Part shown: piece by piece, positions 24,501 to 35,100 of the stretch
How the letters are laid out: every line of letters begins with the position of its first letter
Position numbering within the stretch: position 1 is the stretch's first letter
Source of the DNA: Phoronis australis
Taxonomy: Eukaryota > Phoronida > Phoronidae
DNA: 64,000 nucleotides
Assembly: GCA_002633005.1 (NCBI GenBank)
Contig: NMRA01000039.1
Coordinates: forward strand, 950,552-1,014,551
Direction of reading: 5' to 3'
Program-made: the position numbers and the translations under genes
Notes under the pieces: model-generated
What the model was told of the DNA's origin: nothing
Seen by the model: only the letters and a program-made list of their open reading frames with translations
The model's database searches: none

Positions 24501-26307
24501 CTATTACAAAATGTACAATGGAATGGTTATGTAATGAAGACAAACACTTGCATCGCAGAAGACGACTTAATTACTACTATACATGCACAAAAATACAAAC
24601 ACACATCAGATTTATTATTACTAAATTTATATACACAGAGTGCGCCAAAAATGGTTACCAAAAATACTTTAAAATATGCAGCCAGAACATGGTTTTGTTG
24701 GAAACTAATTTTTTTTTATCGCCGGAATCCCAGAGTTTGTTTTACAATGCCTACAAGTAACACACCTGACTCATATTGCAGAAAACAAAACCAATCAAGT
24801 TTGGAACTAAACATAGCCAGTTGCACAGCTCCGCTGATGATATCGAGGATTTTTCAACAAACCTGATGCACAAAGGTAAGGAACAAATAAAATATTTTTT
24901 CATGTTTAGTACATTGGAAACTGGGTTCGATTTTAAAATAAAGGGATGCAAGAACTAAATGAGAAGGCTGGCAAAGAGTCATCTGCGCAGAGAAAATCCC
25001 ATTCATCGTTTCTCTGCAATTAGAGTCAATCATGAGACTTTTCTTAAATTCTGTGACTTGCACAATTTTGGGCTTGGAGGGGGTAACTAGTCCGCATAAT
25101 GAATTAGAATTTTTCGGACAGTTGTAAATCACGGGTGTCACTCACAAACAATAGGTCTTTTGAAACTGTATTACAAGGTCAGTGAAAACGGTTCTTTGTG
25201 ATCCCCACTCATACAGCTGTCGTAGTTGGACTGTACATAGCTTAACAAAGGGCTTATGGTCCTGGGTGAGAAGTTAATTGTTTGATTACCCCCTTTGGAT
25301 AGCTGAATTGCTGAGAACAGAATGATTTTGTGATTCCTCGAATACAAAAAGACCACTAGTGTTCCCAGTAAATCCACTTTTTTGGTATTCACATTTCTAA
25401 GTATTTTGAATAGTACTATATATTGCCAACTGGAGTATTTCATGGTGGAGATGCAGATTTTAAAAAATAAAGTACTGTGATTAATTAAATTTACCAATGT
25501 GGGTGTTAATAGAAAACAAAGAAGTCCTGTTATAGGTCACCAGATGGCGGTCATTCTTTGCCAGTCCCAAATCGCTTGTGTCTGTCAAAAGGTCGTTAAG
25601 TTGGAAGTCTTCGACCAAATACTTGTTACTTTGCCAAAAGAATCGCCTGCAAGGAAAGTGGAGATATCAGAGGAATGGAGTTGATATTGTTTATCCATGA
25701 CAACTGAATTAAGTTTGAATTTTTAACAATTAGTTTAGTCAATATCATGAGTACTAGGCCTACATTACATCTAAACAGTTAAAGTGCAAAATGTCCCATC
25801 AAAGAAAAAACCCCATAAAGATTCATTTTGGGAGAGCTACCATGAATTAACTTAGATCAAAGAAAGTCTAGGAACTAAGCAACATTTGGTTAATAACAAA
25901 TCAAAATTTTAGATTATTTTTCTAACATTCAATAGAGAACAACACTGGTCATTAATAACAGAAAATAATAATGTGCTTTAAAGATATGTTTCTTTCCTCA
26001 GGGAAACGAATGTAATAATAGCAAAATTGAAATGAGTTTCCATCCGTGGAAGGCCTTTATGTGATGCAGAGGGGGCCTGACTGCCCTGTTGTACTCTCCT
26101 AGGGCTATGCTTAGTGCTTGTTGAATGGGTCCACTTAGACAGAGGCAAGTGCTTGGCAAAAGCCTATCATTGTTTCAAACCTCACTTCTTTTTCTTGATC
26201 ACAATACCAAGTGGCTTGCAGTTATCCGATTGAGCGAGATTCGGTACTGGTTTATACAGGTCTCGCCCAACAGACTTCACAAATCGATCCACAGTTGCCT
26301 CAAACAT
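12505..26307 (-). CDS. GSDME: Gasdermin E-like pore-forming protein, complete coding region
   Basis: Nine coding exons on the minus strand: 26186-26307, 25495-25646, 22577-22706, 21035-21215, 18454-18679, 16902-17023, 15864-15947, 13484-13630, 12505-12714. They sum to 1374 bp, 457 residues plus stop, with GT-AG introns and matching phases throughout. Gasdermins are held inactive by their C-terminal domain; after cleavage the N-terminal part inserts into membranes as a pore and causes lytic cell death. Family evidence: an N-terminal MFEATVDRFV start followed by a basic cluster and an FFW...KYL motif, and a conserved stretch from ALAYQALELLV through LCLVQGTEGGFD to the domain linker. The helical C-terminal half ends in a short-side-chain hydrophobic segment (IYIAAIVCCCL). 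DAVD-G at residues 254-258 is a caspase-3-type site at the expected domain boundary. Length is slightly below vertebrate GSDME. Start chosen because it opens the family N terminus and lies 19 bp after a good acceptor (exon start 26325). Confidence 0.92.
13968..14037. repeat. ACAGACAG-type microsatellite
   Basis: Irregular runs of ACAGACA and GACAGACAG lie in the gasdermin intron between exons 13484-13630 and 15864-15947. The long minus-strand frame rich in Ser, Val and Leu across it is compositional. Confidence 0.85.
14146..14262. repeat. Long hairpin element (about 50-bp arms)
   Basis: Left arm AAAAGTTGTTGAAGACACGA continuing to CTTTATTCCATT is matched by the inverted right arm AATGGAATAAAG continuing to TCTTCAACAACTTTT, with only a few mismatches and a loop of about ten bases. 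It lies in the same gasdermin intron as the microsatellite. Probably a minimal fold-back element. Confidence 0.8.
15484..15657. repeat. Six-copy 29-bp minisatellite carrying CACGTG boxes
   Basis: Six tandem units of 29 bp begin ATTAGACTGAG or ATTAGTCTGAG, followed by CCACGTGCACCTG in every copy. Units differ by one to three bases, including CTGCTCAC versus CTGATCAC. Every unit holds the palindromic E-box CACGTG, which overlaps the ACGTG core recognised by hypoxia-inducible factors. The array lies in the gasdermin intron between exons 13484-13630 and 15864-15947. Confidence 0.9.
17554..17753. repeat. Tandem duplication of a 97-bp hairpin unit
   Basis: Two nearly identical units start at 17554 and 17651. 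Each begins AAATTTGAATCTAATAC and ends with the inverse GTATTAGATTCAAA, with inner arms AACTTACT and AGTAAGTT, so each unit can fold back on itself. It lies in the gasdermin intron between exons 16902-17023 and 18454-18679. Confidence 0.85.
18494..18505 (-). other. Predicted caspase cleavage site DAVD in the gasdermin linker
   Basis: The minus-strand codons GAT GCT GTA GAT, followed by GGC, encode residues 254-257 (DAVD) and Gly258 of the 457-residue product. DxxD with a small residue next is the preferred pattern of executioner caspases, and the site lies just after the conserved GGFD segment where other GSDME proteins are cut. The motif is seen; the cleavage is inferred. Confidence 0.75.
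19160..20569. mobile_element. DNA transposon, 1.4 kb, TIR TACCGTATTCGCCGTAATAA, copy 1
   Basis: Starts TACCGTATTCGCCGTAATAA and ends TTATTACGGCGAATACGGTA, giving terminal inverted repeats of at least 25 bp. A second copy lies inverted at 50680-52103. The outer TA may be a TA target duplication, as in Tc1/mariner-like elements, leaving CCGTATTCGCC as the true end. No transposase is recognisable, so the element looks non-autonomous. It lies in the gasdermin intron between exons 18454-18679 and 21035-21215. Confidence 0.85.
21690..21914. repeat. Direct repeat of about 54 bp flanking a 120-bp insert
   Basis: The stretch AAAAAATCCACAAAGGACAG followed by CAATCCTTAAAACTTTCAATC at 21690-21743 recurs with few changes at about 21863-21914. 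The sequence between includes TCTCTGAATAAACTTTGATA. Located in the gasdermin intron between exons 21035-21215 and 22577-22706. Confidence 0.75.
23521..23758. mobile_element. MITE, family D copy 1 (CTCCAATTTGGGACA ends)
   Basis: Starts CTCCAATTTGGGACAACCTC and ends near TTCTAAAGTTTGGTACAAG. Related copies are at about 38372-38690 (same orientation) and about 36213-36535 and 42866-43155 (opposite). Further fragments lie near 33140-33200 and 55310-55410. Recurrent motifs are TTTCTAAAATTTGG, TTGAATTTGGGACGG and AACTGGAGAAT. Non-coding and old, judging by divergence. Confidence 0.6.
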
Positions 26308-27492
26308 GTCGACAAAACTGTATTTCTGAAAAGTGACCACAGGATTACAGTCAGAGGAAACCAGGGACCTGTTTCATGAAAAGTGACTTTAGGCTTCAAA
26401 CTTAAATCAATTGGTCTGGTCCCCGCATTCTCATGTTATTTTTTAAATAAATATTTTGCAGTTTAATGGATTTCATCTACAAATTTATGAGCTACAACTC
26501 AAAATGGGAACCCTTTCATAGGGAATTTAGTCAGAAAAAAGCATCTTCTGAAAGTGAAATATGTTGTCAGCAAAAAATCACCTATCTTTAAGCGGCATGT
26601 CCAATTACCAAAAAGTTCTTATCTTATTCAATCTTGTATTGGTCGCACAGGTACCACAATCTCAAAAACTATGAAGTCATTTCTAAAGGTGTTATACTCC
26701 AGTTACTCAGATCATGTGTGTGTAATCAACTCTTTATATAATTGGAACGTAAAAGTGTATAGTTACATGTACAAAGGACCATCGTCAGTCTTGAAGTTTT
26801 AATCAGAAGTGCATCTTCAAAAATTTCAATACAAAAGATCTTTTTTAAAAGATTACTCATCAAAGTGAACTGCATCCATGCGTCATTCTCATCAATTTCC
26901 CTACACTGCCTACAGTAATCAGAAGGCTTTAATTAACAATATGACTTTCTTGTATTACAGAGGAGCAACCTTTTTAAAATGGCAATAAACCTGTGTTCTG
27001 TCGAAGAAACTAAATTTTTAGTTAGACAACAATTACTGCTCTAAAATTAGTCTCATCTTGCTCCATGCCCAGCCGAGAAGTGATTTTTGGTCTTCCAAAG
27101 CACTGGCTCCAATAGACTGACACACTGTGACAAGTCAACTTCTGGAGTCTACTGCCTGGTCTCAAACAATGAACTGCCAGTTCTTTTCAAACCCATTTTG
27201 ACTATCGAAAAATTTCGGAGACCAATATCATAAGGTTAAGTTGCCTAGATACAAAATTATTCTTTATGATGGAAGGCGGGTTTCCCTGTAACTGTAATCC
27301 TATATTAAGAATCTTATACTGCAAATAGAGGAATCTACGTGACGATTGGTCCGGGACCGAGGGCCAGAAAGTCGTGGGGAATTAAGGAAAGGACGCGCCA
27401 AAATCAATTTCAAAAGTCTTTAAAATGAATCTTGGACACTAAGGACGGAAATTTAAAGTAGGATGTTCAAGAAGCAGTTGTAAAAACTTACA
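26308..27492 (-). other. Probable 5' UTR intron and non-coding first exon boundary of the gasdermin gene
   Basis: On the minus strand CACTTTTCAG is followed by exon sequence from 26325, 19 bp before the start codon. The matching donor CAT|GTAAGT ends a possible upstream exon at 27492. This would give a non-coding first exon starting somewhere in 27.5-27.8 kb and an intron of 27491-26326. The splice signals are good, but no transcript evidence is available. An alternative is that transcription starts just upstream of 26307. Confidence 0.4.
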
Positions 27493-27640
27493 TGACTGAA
27501 CTCAGAAACTTTTGGGACAAGCTCTCAACACGCACTCAATCGAACAAGTAAACAACTGCCCCATTTACAACGTAAGCCAAGCGACGTTCCGTTTCCTGCT
27601 CTTGAAAGAAGGAAAACACATTTACGTAACTTCCTGTGCA
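27341..27640. promoter_or_regulatory. Candidate bidirectional promoter between gasdermin and PRIM2
   Basis: This stretch is richer in CpG than its surroundings and lies between the divergent gasdermin and PRIM2 genes. It contains ATTGG (inverted CCAAT box, 27345-27349) and GCGCCAAAA (27395-27403), a match to the E2F consensus. TTACGTAA (27622-27629) is a palindromic bZIP site and overlaps ACTTCCTG (27629-27636, ETS type). E2F plus CCAAT is typical for S-phase genes such as primase subunits. Transcription starts are not visible. Confidence 0.45.
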
Positions 27641-28294
27641 CAATTTGATTTTAGTTGCCGTGGTTTGCTGAGTTTTAACTGTTTACGACGGTGATCGATG
27701 TGCGTTATATCGAACAGATTTCTCATCGATGCACGATTTGTAACTTGCAGGCGGTTAGGGGGAATGTATTGCCAGTATTAGTAATCAAAGTAATATCTAG
27801 GGAGTGTCTAGACACAGTTCGGGGTTTGACAGCCAGATAAACTTCAGGACATGATAACGCCTCTGACTCTGTAGACTGTAAATCGCTTGCAAAGCGGCAA
27901 TTACCTCTTGGCTGAATGGGGTTATTGTTTACAGTCCGACTCCATTAACGTACATACTTAATATTACTATTTTCTGAATGCTCTAGTCACGGTGATTCCA
28001 AAAATGTATTGCTATTGTATGGATTGGTCCCGAGTTTTTCCGAGATATTCGTTTGCACACGTTTCTAGTGAATGGCTTTAAGCCTGTTTTTTGTTGAAAT
28101 CCAATACAAGATGGTGCTGTGGCGGCCATTTTTTTCCGTTTTTGCTTGAGGAGCCATCAGTAGCTCCACTGTTTGTGGTCGGATATTTCTGATTTCAAGG
28201 GCTAACATGAGTGTCTATTTGTTTTTCTCTAATTGCTTGAAAATTTTCCAAGGACTGCCCCCCAAACAACTGAGTTTTTTGTGGTATTTGGCCA

Positions 28295-28394
28295 TAGTCT
28301 GATATAACGTGCCCGTATTTTGAGAACCAGTTTGATGCCCATTATTCAGTGGAGAAAACTGATTCTCAAAATTCAAGCATGTTATATCAGACCA
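28295..28394. repeat. Imperfect hairpin element of about 100 bp
   Basis: Left arm AGTCTGATATAACGTGCCCG then TATTTTGAGAACCAGTTT pairs with the right arm AAACTGATTCTCAAAATTC then ATGTTATATCAGACC. Located upstream of PRIM2. No coding capacity. Confidence 0.7.
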
Positions 28395-29109
28395 TTACCC
28401 TGTATTTTCGGTGTCCCTTGACTTGATGGATCTGTCTAAAATTTGGTATTTGGGTAGATCTTTTTTCATGATGTGAAATCTGTGTCTTGCTATGACTTAC
28501 TGTTCTCTCAAGGTTCGAGATTTACTGCCCAGATGACTGTTCTTTTGTTGGCTAGTTAATTATGGCTGCACTTGATTGGCATATTTGTGCTAGAGATTGC
28601 AGTTTTCAGCATCTGATCGACTTGAAATTTACGTGCAGTGTTTACCTAGTCAATAGCCCAAGGACTGAATTGTTCTTGAGAAAAATCGGACACAAGGTGG
28701 TGCTGTGAAGGTCATTTTCTAATTATGTATGCAGAGCTCTGGCTCTGCAATCCTTTGAACCTTTTCAAATGTTGAACGTAAATAGATCTCTGTACGGGCT
28801 ATCTAATAGGTTAATGTAGTAAGCATAGGGGTCATGATTGTTTATGTTCTTGGTTTCGTCGTTGATCTCAGCTTTAAATTTTTAATTCCTTTCATCAGGT
28901 GTCGCTCTTCAGAGCGCTTTCATTTCCTTTTTCAAATGTTGGCAACTATGTAATTTGCAGTTACCACTGTTTGGATTTTGATTCTGTAAATTTGTCATAA
29001 CGTTTCTATCTTTCAGGATGCCTGATTGTCTGTCGTCATTGAAACTGAACTGTAAGACTATACTTTCAACTCTGATTACCCACGGAATAATGAGTTGAAC
29101 ATTAAAAAA

Positions 29110-32100
29110 ATGACACTATACTTAAATCCTCCCAATGGAAACATTTCTTTAGCAAAGCTGCACAATTACTGTGAAAAGCGCCTGACCTTCCTGATTAAAG
29201 TACATGAGTGTCGTGGGGGGTACATAGCAATGAAGGATCTGACTGAGACTGAAGTTCATGCCCTCAAGTCTGATTGCATTATTGCTGGGACGGTGAAAGA
29301 TGCTATTTCACATTTCACGATCAGGTAAGACGTGAGTAAATTCAAGGTAACGTACTTTCAAGCCTGATGCCAAGTCTGTCTTGATTGAAAATCGCAATTT
29401 ATTTTTCGGGTTCATGCTATGCTGATTTGAAGCTGTGTGCACATAGTGATTTTTGCAGTAATTTGAAACTGTACTATTTTACCAAATGCGTCTCTTAACT
29501 TACACAGCATGCACAGATTTAGCTAGAAGATTTGTAAGGAGGAGTTCAATATTTACTGAGATTGAGAGTGAAGGAACAGATCTATACTAATCTAGTAGCC
29601 ACCATGGTTGTCATTAGGATGTCCAGTTTTAAATAATGACTGCTTGGATGGCACAGCCAAGAGTGAAAAAAGATGGCCTGTTTCAAGACAACTTCGATAA
29701 AAACGAGGGCTAAATGAAGAATTTTAACATTTCCGATTAATGACTTTTATTGAAACCTGTTGGAATAGCCTAGCCACACGGAATCCATGCATATGACGAG
29801 TGTCAATTTCGTGAATTTGGACCTGCACTTTTTAAATTCTAGATAAGTCCTTGTGACTAACTGACACAGGTAACTCGGCTGATTTAGTATTATAGGAAAC
29901 GATATACAGTATGTTCCAGTTCTCTTAGAAAAATTTTATTTTAGACTGACCTGATGGCAAACTCCTGATTTTGAGCTTGCGAAAAAATAACTATTGCTTA
30001 TGAAGGACGCTGAAATGGCCAGCCACTTTTGTTTAATGAATCTTTGTTCACAATGACAACTGTCAAAGCTTATAGTCGTTTAATATTCATAATGAGGACT
30101 CTCATAGCATGTTTAAAAAAATCATAATCGGATTTTTGCAGGTCATGTTAGTGTTATTTTTATTCTATTTGTGCATCATGTATCTATTCATTCTTTCATT
30201 GGTCAGCAAAATGTTAAAACTTTCGGTCTTATAGTCACTGTGTTAGTTATGTTGTAAAAATCTTTCATTTTGTAGAATGGCCTTGTGTGGTGACCCAGAG
30301 ACTGCAAAATTTTTAGTCGAAGCAGAATCTCTACTCTTCAGCTTTCGTTTCTCCTGTATGAATGAAGCTGAGATGCTTAAGTTCTTTACGTCGACCAACA
30401 GACGCATAACTCATTTCAAGAAGAGTTCCCCGAAGCTGGACAGACTGACTGGCACACTCAGCATCTTCAGTCAGCTTGCACAGCATGTGTCGTGGAATGA
30501 TCTCGCTCGTCATTGCTTTGAGGGAAACTCTGATGTGTTTGTGACGGTGCCTTATGAGTACGCTCTGGACCTCGTAGCCAATAGAAGTGTTGAACTGGTT
30601 AAAGGTAGGGTTTTGTTTCGATATATTATGATAGGAATTTGGCTTCTAAGCACACTTTTTAGAAAAGTGGTATTTAAGCATCATTACTTTTCAATCAAAA
30701 ACAATTACAGTGGTTTGTGGTGAACTCTATAATTAAATCGGCTGCATTCACCGCATTCACTGTCTGGCAGTATCACGTCGATTACCGTAGTGTTCAATGT
30801 TATTTTGTGACACAAAGTAGAGAACCCCAGTAACAATGCAGTTGCTGTCCATCAAAATATTTTCAAGTCATGTTCAGGGCTGTGTTCTGTAGACCCGCAT
30901 CACTCACGAAGAAATCTTCCCATAATTCAACATTCCAACCTCACCGACCAATCACTTCAGTGTCTGTCACTTGGCTAGTGTAGGCTAGTAAACTCCTGAG
31001 CATACTCGCAAAACACTTGCCAATCACCCTCGTGATTTTGTGTGATTCTGTGGGATAATGCTTTTTCACAAGAGTCTTGTATCTACGGAACAGACACATG
31101 GCCTTTTCAAATTTTCTGTGTGGTTCTCTGTCTCTCTTTCATCCAATTCTGTCAATATGTTCTAGGTCTTGCATCTGTGTCATGTAGTCATCTGCATCAA
31201 GTAGTAACGGGACTCTTTAAATCTGTCATTTGGGAGGGTGTGCGACTTGCCAGGAAAGCCTTTGATGAATCTGGTCATCATGGAGACACAAGAATACAAA
31301 GGCTATTCCGTCGTCTCCAGGTAAGTGTTCATCTATCAACGATACAATTAGTTTGGTCGCTAAAGATGCCTGGAAAGGGAGTGGAAAAGAGTAATTCCAT
31401 GTATTTAGTTTTAGCTGAGTGTGCTGGTCTTGAAATTTTCTTGTGGAGCTTTTGAAAATTACAGGACCTATTAAGTGTTACTGTTTTATCTTCTGTAACA
31501 ACTAATGATGCTAAGTTCTTGTGTATGCTAAATACTAATCACTGTACTAAATGTTTCAGTATATGGCCAAAAAGCATTGCAAGCGATGGTGTCCTCCTTC
31601 AACGTTAGACTGTTTGCACGTGACCGCCAATGAAGTTAACGAACTGTCACAACATTTTCCCTTGTGTATGACTACACTGCACCGTGCGCTAAGGTCAAGC
31701 CATCGACTTACACACCACGCCAGGGTAAGATGTATGAGAAGTTATAGTGTTTACTCAATAATCTTGTAGATGACAAGTGATGTTACCTGACAATGACAGT
31801 TATTATCATTGGTATGGAATTGAGTGGTCATTTGGAGACCTCTGTTGGGCTTAATGGTACTGGTCTCATAAGCCTCAGTCTATTATTATTGGATTTGAAT
31901 AATTTAGCATTTGAATGAATGTAATAACAGGTGATCTTTGAAAATAGAGAATGAGAAAAAGAGACATTAATAAAAATAATTTTTCCTTGTGCACAGTCAA
32001 TTGTTAGATATGCACAGGACTCTTAAGTGTTTTATTTGCAATCTGAGAAAATAACTACAATATCTTTTTTGTGAAAATATATTGGTAATCAGTGATATTC

Positions 32101-35100
32101 CTGGACTGCACCTTTGCGCCATTAGTGCATAAAAAATTAAAAAGGCGCAAGTACATTGCAGCAGTGCACCCCGGGAGCATCCTTTCAAACACTTTTCCAG
32201 AAATACAAGATTCTTGTCAACTTACAGCCCTTGGGGTTTTTGTTTCATATGTTACCAGTTCAGTTACGCTAAGTCTTCCCAGGGTACAACTTTTTGAAAA
32301 AAGGTGCACTTGTTCAAACCTGGTCAATAATATCCCTGAGTTATGAAACTGAGCTTCTCCCGACAATGAAAAGTGGAGGCAGGGGAAAACAAAAAATGTT
32401 TTACGGATGACCTGGTGTGTGTGCGTGTGTGTGTGTGTGTGTGTGTGCGTGTGCGTGTGCGCGTGCGCGTGTGCATAGATATAGATATACATGTAAAGAC
32501 CAATGGTTTGTGAGTGGCAGTTCCCAGCTATAGTTATCACTGTGAAATCATTCCATGACGAATCATTACAAATGTCTCATTTAAACTTACTACAAGACTC
32601 GTTGTGTTAAAATCATGAAAAAAAAACAAATGGTGGGCATTAAACCAAATGCAACAAAGCATATCCTCTTAGAATTAAAAGTTTTTAAAATTTTGAGTTA
32701 ATAGCCAAATGTTGAGATTTTGAAATAAGCAACAGCCATCAGGTTGCGTTAGATATATTTTCAGAATGTCTTATTGATTTTAATTTATTCAAGACGTTTG
32801 CCCGATTCATTTCTGAGGATAGTGTACACAGAATTCGCTCCCTTTGCCCCTCATGTTTCTCACAAAGTTGTCAATTCAAGGTCAAAAACCACTCCATTTG
32901 GAAGTTGTTCATTTTTCGCCGTTCAATTTGGGCCAAAGTTTGGTCGCTTTTATCCAATGGCATATTTTATCCATCTGATTTTCAAAATGTCCTGATAGAG
33001 TTTGGCACTTCAGGAAAAGTGTTCAGGACCTAGAGGAAACAATAAAATCTCTCAAAAAATAGCAAAATCTCTAGAGAAAATATCAAAACCTCTCTATGTA
33101 GATCTTAATAACTGAAACAGAGAAAAAATAATTTATTTGAACCTGTCCGAAATTTTAGAAATAGGCAATATTGGCCGTCTGAAATTCGAAAAATATAAGA
33201 AAGACTGCAAAATCGATGGTGTCCAAAATCTTAGAATTTATGCGGTCGGCTGCTGTTTCGATTTGCGTGTTTAGACCGTTTGAATAGCCGCGCAGATTTG
33301 TGATCGTTGTTGCGGACAAGAAATTCACACTATGCTCTCAAAAACATAAACAGTGATGTTACTGACTGTAAACACAATCGACTTACCATACCAAACTTAG
33401 TGACAGGAAATTTCCATTGGTGCATGTCTTCACATTAAACTTTTCGCAAACTAAACACAGGTGACGGAACTGCAGTATATGTATTCGGCCATCGAGATGC
33501 ATGTAAATAAGGTCCCCGCGGTCTTTAAGCTCGTTTACATATTTGGACGCATATTTGACAATTATAGAACTATCGCTTTATGCGTCAATAAAAGTTTGGA
33601 ATTGTTATTCCAAAACATAGCAATAGGCCAGATCACAATTTAACCGAAGTAGAGCCTACGTAGTTCTAACAGCAAAAAAAAACCACGCACAAGTGGCTGT
33701 TCAAGTAGCTGGCTACAAGGGCATTAGCTTTTTCGATGCTAATTATGCTTTAATATAAAAGTGGTTTGTCCCGATAATCTCAGCCCTTGCATTCCTGGTG
33801 CTGCTGTTGTAATTTTTTCTGTCCTGTGTTCACTCCGGCCCGATAGCAGTGCCGTCTGCTAATTTGTTTTTTGTGCGTTTCTGTGGATTTAGATCGATCT
33901 CTGCTACAGGCCCAGGTTTTATTTTACAAATCACACGCCATGGGTCAAACGACCCATGAAAGGGACTGGGCACGGGTTGAAGCATGGACTTATGGAGGTG
34001 GCATGGGCTCCTTGCCAGGAATGACCTTAAAATGCTTCTTACATGCTGTTTTTAGAGGTACCATGAACAGTTAATCGTCTAAAATTGTGGTTGGACCCCC
34101 TTCACGGCATTCTAGATATGCCAGTCTGAACACGTCTGGAAATTGCTCTTTGCCCATTACTTCAAACTTCTGCGAGTCCATGTGATTAACGTCTCCATGT
34201 CTTTCAGATACAGTACACTTTGTTCTTGAAGGAAGTCGGACTTCCAGTTCACGAAGCTATCAAGTTCTGGAGAGATGAGTACTCTCAAGAGGGTTGCCAT
34301 GGAAGCACATGCACTCACGCTTGGAGTAAAGAGGAGAGGCGCTACACCTATAACATCAGACATCTGTATGGCCTGGAAGGGTCGCGGATCAACTACAGAG
34401 GTCACTCATGCTGTGCAATACAGGTCAGTGGGGGGTCATGGATTGTAGTTTCTTCTTATGTGTATGCGGAGCTGTGCCGTTTTTGAGACGTGCTTGAAAT
34501 TTTGATCAGGGAGCACCGTGGTTGGTTTTGTGTGGTCTGAAGAGTGAAGTAATTTCATTCAAAAATACGCTAGTAATATATTTTTTTGTCTGCCTTGATT
34601 TTTCTCATTCCAAGGGCCTGTTTCTTGAAAAGGGACTTGAAGCTTGAGTAAACAATTTGGTCTCACGCTCCAACTATTTCTGAAAATATAGTTATATCTT
34701 ACTTGAACAAAAGTGCAAAGTTTCTGAGAATTTACACTTACCCACTAGTTACTGACAATTTCTACATTCCCTAGACTGTGATGTGGTCGTGATTACGTGG
34801 GTAAAGCATGTGTGACGTGGGACTGTAAGACCAAATTTCTGTTGTAGTCTCTGTCATATAACAGACACCGTGACTTTTAGGGAGGTAGTTGTTGATAGCT
34901 TGTGTGGTATGAATGCGGATATACATATGTCACAACTTCTATGTTTTTGCTCAGTTGAGTTGAGAACCAATTCAGTTTTATCCTTATTTTATCCTTACCT
35001 TAGGAGTTCAGCTTGGGGGAGGGGTGTACCCTACATTTTAGGTACAGGCCAAAACAATACCTGGGCAAGTGAGAAAATGGGCACCGGAGACAACAACTAA

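Noticed and set aside
29018-29098. ATG at 29018 as the PRIM2 start
   Set aside because: Its frame is not that of the primase motif and ends at TGA before the exon's conserved part.
32217-32540. His/Thr-rich minus-strand frame
   Set aside because: Produced by the GT microsatellite.
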